Both the position numbers and the translations under genes were made by a program. The notes under the pieces are model-generated. The model was not told where the DNA came from, searched no databases, and saw nothing but the letters and a program-made list of their open reading frames with translations. A stretch of DNA of 13,923 bases from JAKEHA01 sp035687255. Its GTDB lineage: Bacteria; Krumholzibacteriota; Krumholzibacteriia; WVZY01; JAKEHA01. Of this stretch, positions 11,617 to 13,923 are shown one piece after another (position 1 is the first letter of the stretch; the number at the start of each line of letters is the position of its first letter). Location: contig DASRYI010000166.1 in NCBI GenBank assembly GCA_035687255.1, positions 1 through 13,923 on the forward strand, given 5' to 3'.

Positions 11617-13923
11617 ATGGCAGACGCCCGAACGCTCCATCCCGAAGACCAGATTGCGCATTATCGCGTGGTGGGCCCCCTGGGGTCCGGCGGCATGGGC
11701 GAGGTGTATCTGGCGAAGGACCAGTCGCTCGAACGCAGCGTGGCGCTCAAGGTGCTGCCATACGAACTGACGCGCAGCGAGGACCGGGTTCGCCGCTTCG
11801 TGCAGGAAGCCAAATCCGCATCGTCTCTCAATCACCCCAACATCGTGACCATCTACGAAATCGGCCAGGAGCCGGTGAAATCGGTGTCGGGCACCGAGGA
11901 CAGCGGGCCGCTCCATTACATGTCGATGGAGCTCATCACCGGCAAGACGCTGGGCGCCAAGATCCACGAGGAAAAAACCGACCTGCGCACGCTGATCGGC
12001 TACCTGGCGCAGGCGGCGGAGGGAATCGCCAAGGCGCACGCGGTGGGCATCGTGCACCGTGACTTGAAGCCCGGCAACATCATGGTCAGCGACGACGGCT
12101 TCGCCAAGGTGCTGGATTTCGGCCTGGCCAAACTGACGGAAAAGACCTCGGGCCCCAACGAGGCCACCGAGGTGGCCGACCGTACCGTGGACGGCGCCGT
12201 CATGGGCACGGTCAGCTACATGTCGCCCGAGCAGGTACAGGGCAAACCGGTGGACGCGCGCTCCGACATCTTTTCGTTCGGAGCGATTCTGTACGAAGCG
12301 GCCACGCGTCAGCGCCCGTTTGCCGCGGACTCCAACGTGGAGATCATGCACAAGATTCTCCACGAGAAGCCGCAGCCGGTGGAGGAACTCAACGAGCACG
12401 CGCCCGCCGAATTGCGCCGCGTCATCCGGCGCTGTCTCGCCAAGCAGGCCGAGCAGCGCGCGCAGTCCATGAAGGACATCGCCATCGAGCTGCGCGAAAT
12501 CGTGGACGAATACGACACGCTCTCGCCATCGGCGACCTCGGCCACCATCACCGGTTCGGGAGTGGCACCGGTTTCATCGCGCCGCCGCATACCCATGCTG
12601 CCGGTAGTCATCGGACTGGCGTTGATCACGGTCGTCGCGGTGCTGTTCGGCGTGCTGCGCGGCCGCAAGAGCGAGACGTCGCAGCCCTTCCAGACCATGC
12701 GCCTCACCACCGAAACCAACCGCGGCGATGTGTCGGCTTGCGCCATCTCGCCGGACGGCCGCTTTCTCGCGTACGTCGCCGGCAAGTCGGGACAGGCGAC
12801 GTTGCGGGTGCGTCAGGTGGCGACGGGAAGCGACGTCGAAGTGTTGCCCATGCAGGACACCAGCCTCGAATTCCCGTGCTTCACGCCTGACGGGAACTAT
12901 CTCTTCTACTGCCGGCGAAAGCCCGACGCACCGCTGTACCGTCAGTTGATGAGCGTTCCGTCTCTGGGCGGCCAGGAACAGCAGCGCGGTTTTGACGTCG
13001 ACTCGCGTGTGGCGTTTTCGCCGGATGGAAAGCGGGTGGCGTTTGTGCGCGGCGTGCCGCAGGACAAGTACAACGCTCTGCTGGTGCTCGACCTCGCGAC
13101 GCACAAGGAGAAGCAACTGGCGACGGTTCCGGGCCCCAGCCAGGTGACCGGGCCGGCGTCGTGGTCGCCTGACGGCAAGTGGATTACGCTGCCCGTGGTC
13201 ACGCCGCCGCCCGCGGGTGGTTCCGTCATCCGGATGTTCGACGCGGAGACGGGCGCAACCCGCGACATCTTCGAGCGCAAGGGCATGTTCCTGAGCGACG
13301 TGGCGTGGCTTCCGGACGGAAAAGACCTCGCCGTATGCGGTTTCGATCTCGGCACGATGGTCACCAACCAGGTGTTTCTGCTCTCCTATCCCGCCGGGCA
13401 ACTCCGGCGCGTCACAAACGATTTCAACAACTATCAGAACGTAACGGCGGGCGCCGGCGATGAAGCCATTGCGGCCGTGCGCAGTAGCGGCCTGATGAAT
13501 GTGTATGTGACCGACATCGAGAAGGGACAGGAACGCGCGATCACCGCCACCACGAATCCCGAGCAGTCACCCCGCGCGATCGCAGCCACGAACGATCGTG
13601 TCTATTTCGTCGCGCTGCGGGGCGACTATCCCGGTCTTTTCTCGCAGCCGGTTGCCGGGGGGGATGCGGTGCAGGTGGCGACCCCGCCCGGCTACGTCGT
13701 GCGCGTCGCGGCGGGTGGAGAAACGGTGGTATTTCGCCTCGTCGATCCGCACCAGCAAAGCCACGTGTGGAAGGTGGAAGGAAACAGCGCCCGGCAGGTG
13801 ACCACGGGAACCGGAGAGGATCTCCTTGCCATCTCGCCCGACGGGGGATTGATTGCCTTTTCGCTGACCGATTCGAGCACCGGCGTCTGGGTTCAGCCAA
13901 CTGACGGCGGCCAGGCGAAGCTG
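11617..13923 (+). CDS. Membrane-anchored Ser/Thr protein kinase with C-terminal PD40 propeller repeats (3' end outside window)
   Basis: PknB-type eukaryotic-like kinase that phosphorylates proteins on Ser/Thr; 769 codons are present and the frame is open at the window edge. Seen: Gly loop GPLGSGGMGEVY (20-31), Lys45 in VALKVL, Glu64 in FVQEAKSASSLNHPNI (61-76), catalytic GIVHRDLKPGN (144-154, Asp149), DFG (167-169), activation-segment end GTVSYMSPEQ (197-206), SDIFSFG (216-222) and Arg281 near the end of the lobe. All catalytic residues are intact. One membrane helix (about 326-346, flanked by RRR and RGRK) follows, then an outside part with TolB/PD40-type S-P-D-G repeats: SPDGRFLAYVA, TPDGNYLFYC, SPDGKRVAFV, SPDGKWITLP, LPDGKDLAVC and SPDGGLIAFS, probably a sensing propeller. 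Start fixed by AAGGA (11604-11608) 8 nt upstream. This architecture is frequent in Acidobacteria, Gemmatimonadetes and related uncultured phyla. Targets and ligand unknown. Confidence 0.95.
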   Translation, partial: MADARTLHPEDQIAHYRVVGPLGSGGMGEVYLAKDQSLERSVALKVLPYELTRSEDRVRRFVQEAKSASSLNHPNIVTIYEIGQEPVKSVSGTEDSGPLHYMSMELITGKTLGAKIHEEKTDLRTLIGYLAQAAEGIAKAHAVGIVHRDLKPGNIMVSDDGFAKVLDFGLAKLTEKTSGPNEATEVADRTVDGAVMGTVSYMSPEQVQGKPVDARSDIFSFGAILYEAATRQRPFAADSNVEIMHKILHEKPQPVEELNEHAPAELRRVIRRCLAKQAEQRAQSMKDIAIELREIVDEYDTLSPSATSATITGSGVAPVSSRRRIPMLPVVIGLALITVVAVLFGVLRGRKSETSQPFQTMRLTTETNRGDVSACAISPDGRFLAYVAGKSGQATLRVRQVATGSDVEVLPMQDTSLEFPCFTPDGNYLFYCRRKPDAPLYRQLMSVPSLGGQEQQRGFDVDSRVAFSPDGKRVAFVRGVPQDKYNALLVLDLATHKEKQLATVPGPSQVTGPASWSPDGKWITLPVVTPPPAGGSVIRMFDAETGATRDIFERKGMFLSDVAWLPDGKDLAVCGFDLGTMVTNQVFLLSYPAGQLRRVTNDFNNYQNVTAGAGDEAIAAVRSSGLMNVYVTDIEKGQERAITATTNPEQSPRAIAATNDRVYFVALRGDYPGLFSQPVAGGDAVQVATPPGYVVRVAAGGETVVFRLVDPHQQSHVWKVEGNSARQVTTGTGEDLLAISPDGGLIAFSLTDSSTGVWVQPTDGGQAKL

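Noticed and set aside
11584..12399. 271-codon minus-strand open frame opposite the kinase domain
   Set aside because: The plus frame encodes every kinase motif in order; the antisense protein is low-complexity and His/Arg/Val-rich.
12574..13401. 275-codon minus-strand open frame opposite the PD40 region
   Set aside because: The plus-strand frame continues with regular SPDG repeats, so the antisense frame is a composition artefact.

Overview
This 13.9 kb window is GC-rich, gene-dense chromosomal DNA from a bacterium. Three traits point, by inference only, to an uncultivated lineage of the Fibrobacterota-Chlorobi-Bacteroidota (FCB) side of the tree, for example Eisenbacteria- or Krumholzibacteria-like: a secreted protein with a FlgD/type IX-type C-terminal sorting domain, a Ser/Thr kinase fused to PD40 (TolB-like) propeller repeats, and a reaction-centre-type c-cytochrome with a TPR tail. 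There is no rRNA, tRNA, transposase, phage gene or CRISPR array, and no gene-free stretch longer than about 200 bases. Three sigma70-like promoters share the form TTGAC(A/T)-17 bp-(-10), and most genes have a purine-rich ribosome binding site.

Layout. (1) 1-2355, minus: complete single-chain transketolase-family enzyme with its own promoter. (2) 2472-4634, plus, divergent: secreted seven-bladed YCF48-type propeller, two tandem repeat modules and a sorting tail. It converges, with a 5 bp gap, on (3) a two-gene minus operon: a GbsR-type regulator (5670-6182) followed 10 bp later by a long-chain polyprenyl diphosphate synthase (4640-5659). Its upstream region (6203-6345) is unusually dense in sites: promoter, palindrome over the predicted start site, a dyad, a perfect DnaA box and a strong hairpin. 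(4) 6379-7143, minus: exported dihaem c-type cytochrome. (5) Divergent from it, a compact plus operon (7298-11428): AhpD-like arsenosugar-associated protein, radical SAM enzyme ArsS, and two tandem PaaK/CapK-like adenylate-forming enzymes. (6) 11617 to the window end, plus: membrane-anchored Ser/Thr kinase with a PD40 sensor, cut by the window edge and preceded by a possible 35-codon leader ORF.

The most interesting part is the operon at 7298-11428. ArsS and the AhpD-like protein belong to a known arsenosugar pathway, in which ArsS joins a 5'-deoxyadenosyl group to dimethylarsenic. The two adenylate-forming paralogs tightly linked behind them are not part of the pathway as I know it. They could modify or conjugate an arsenosugar-type product, or be an unrelated operon passenger. 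The arsenic methyltransferase ArsM is not in the window.
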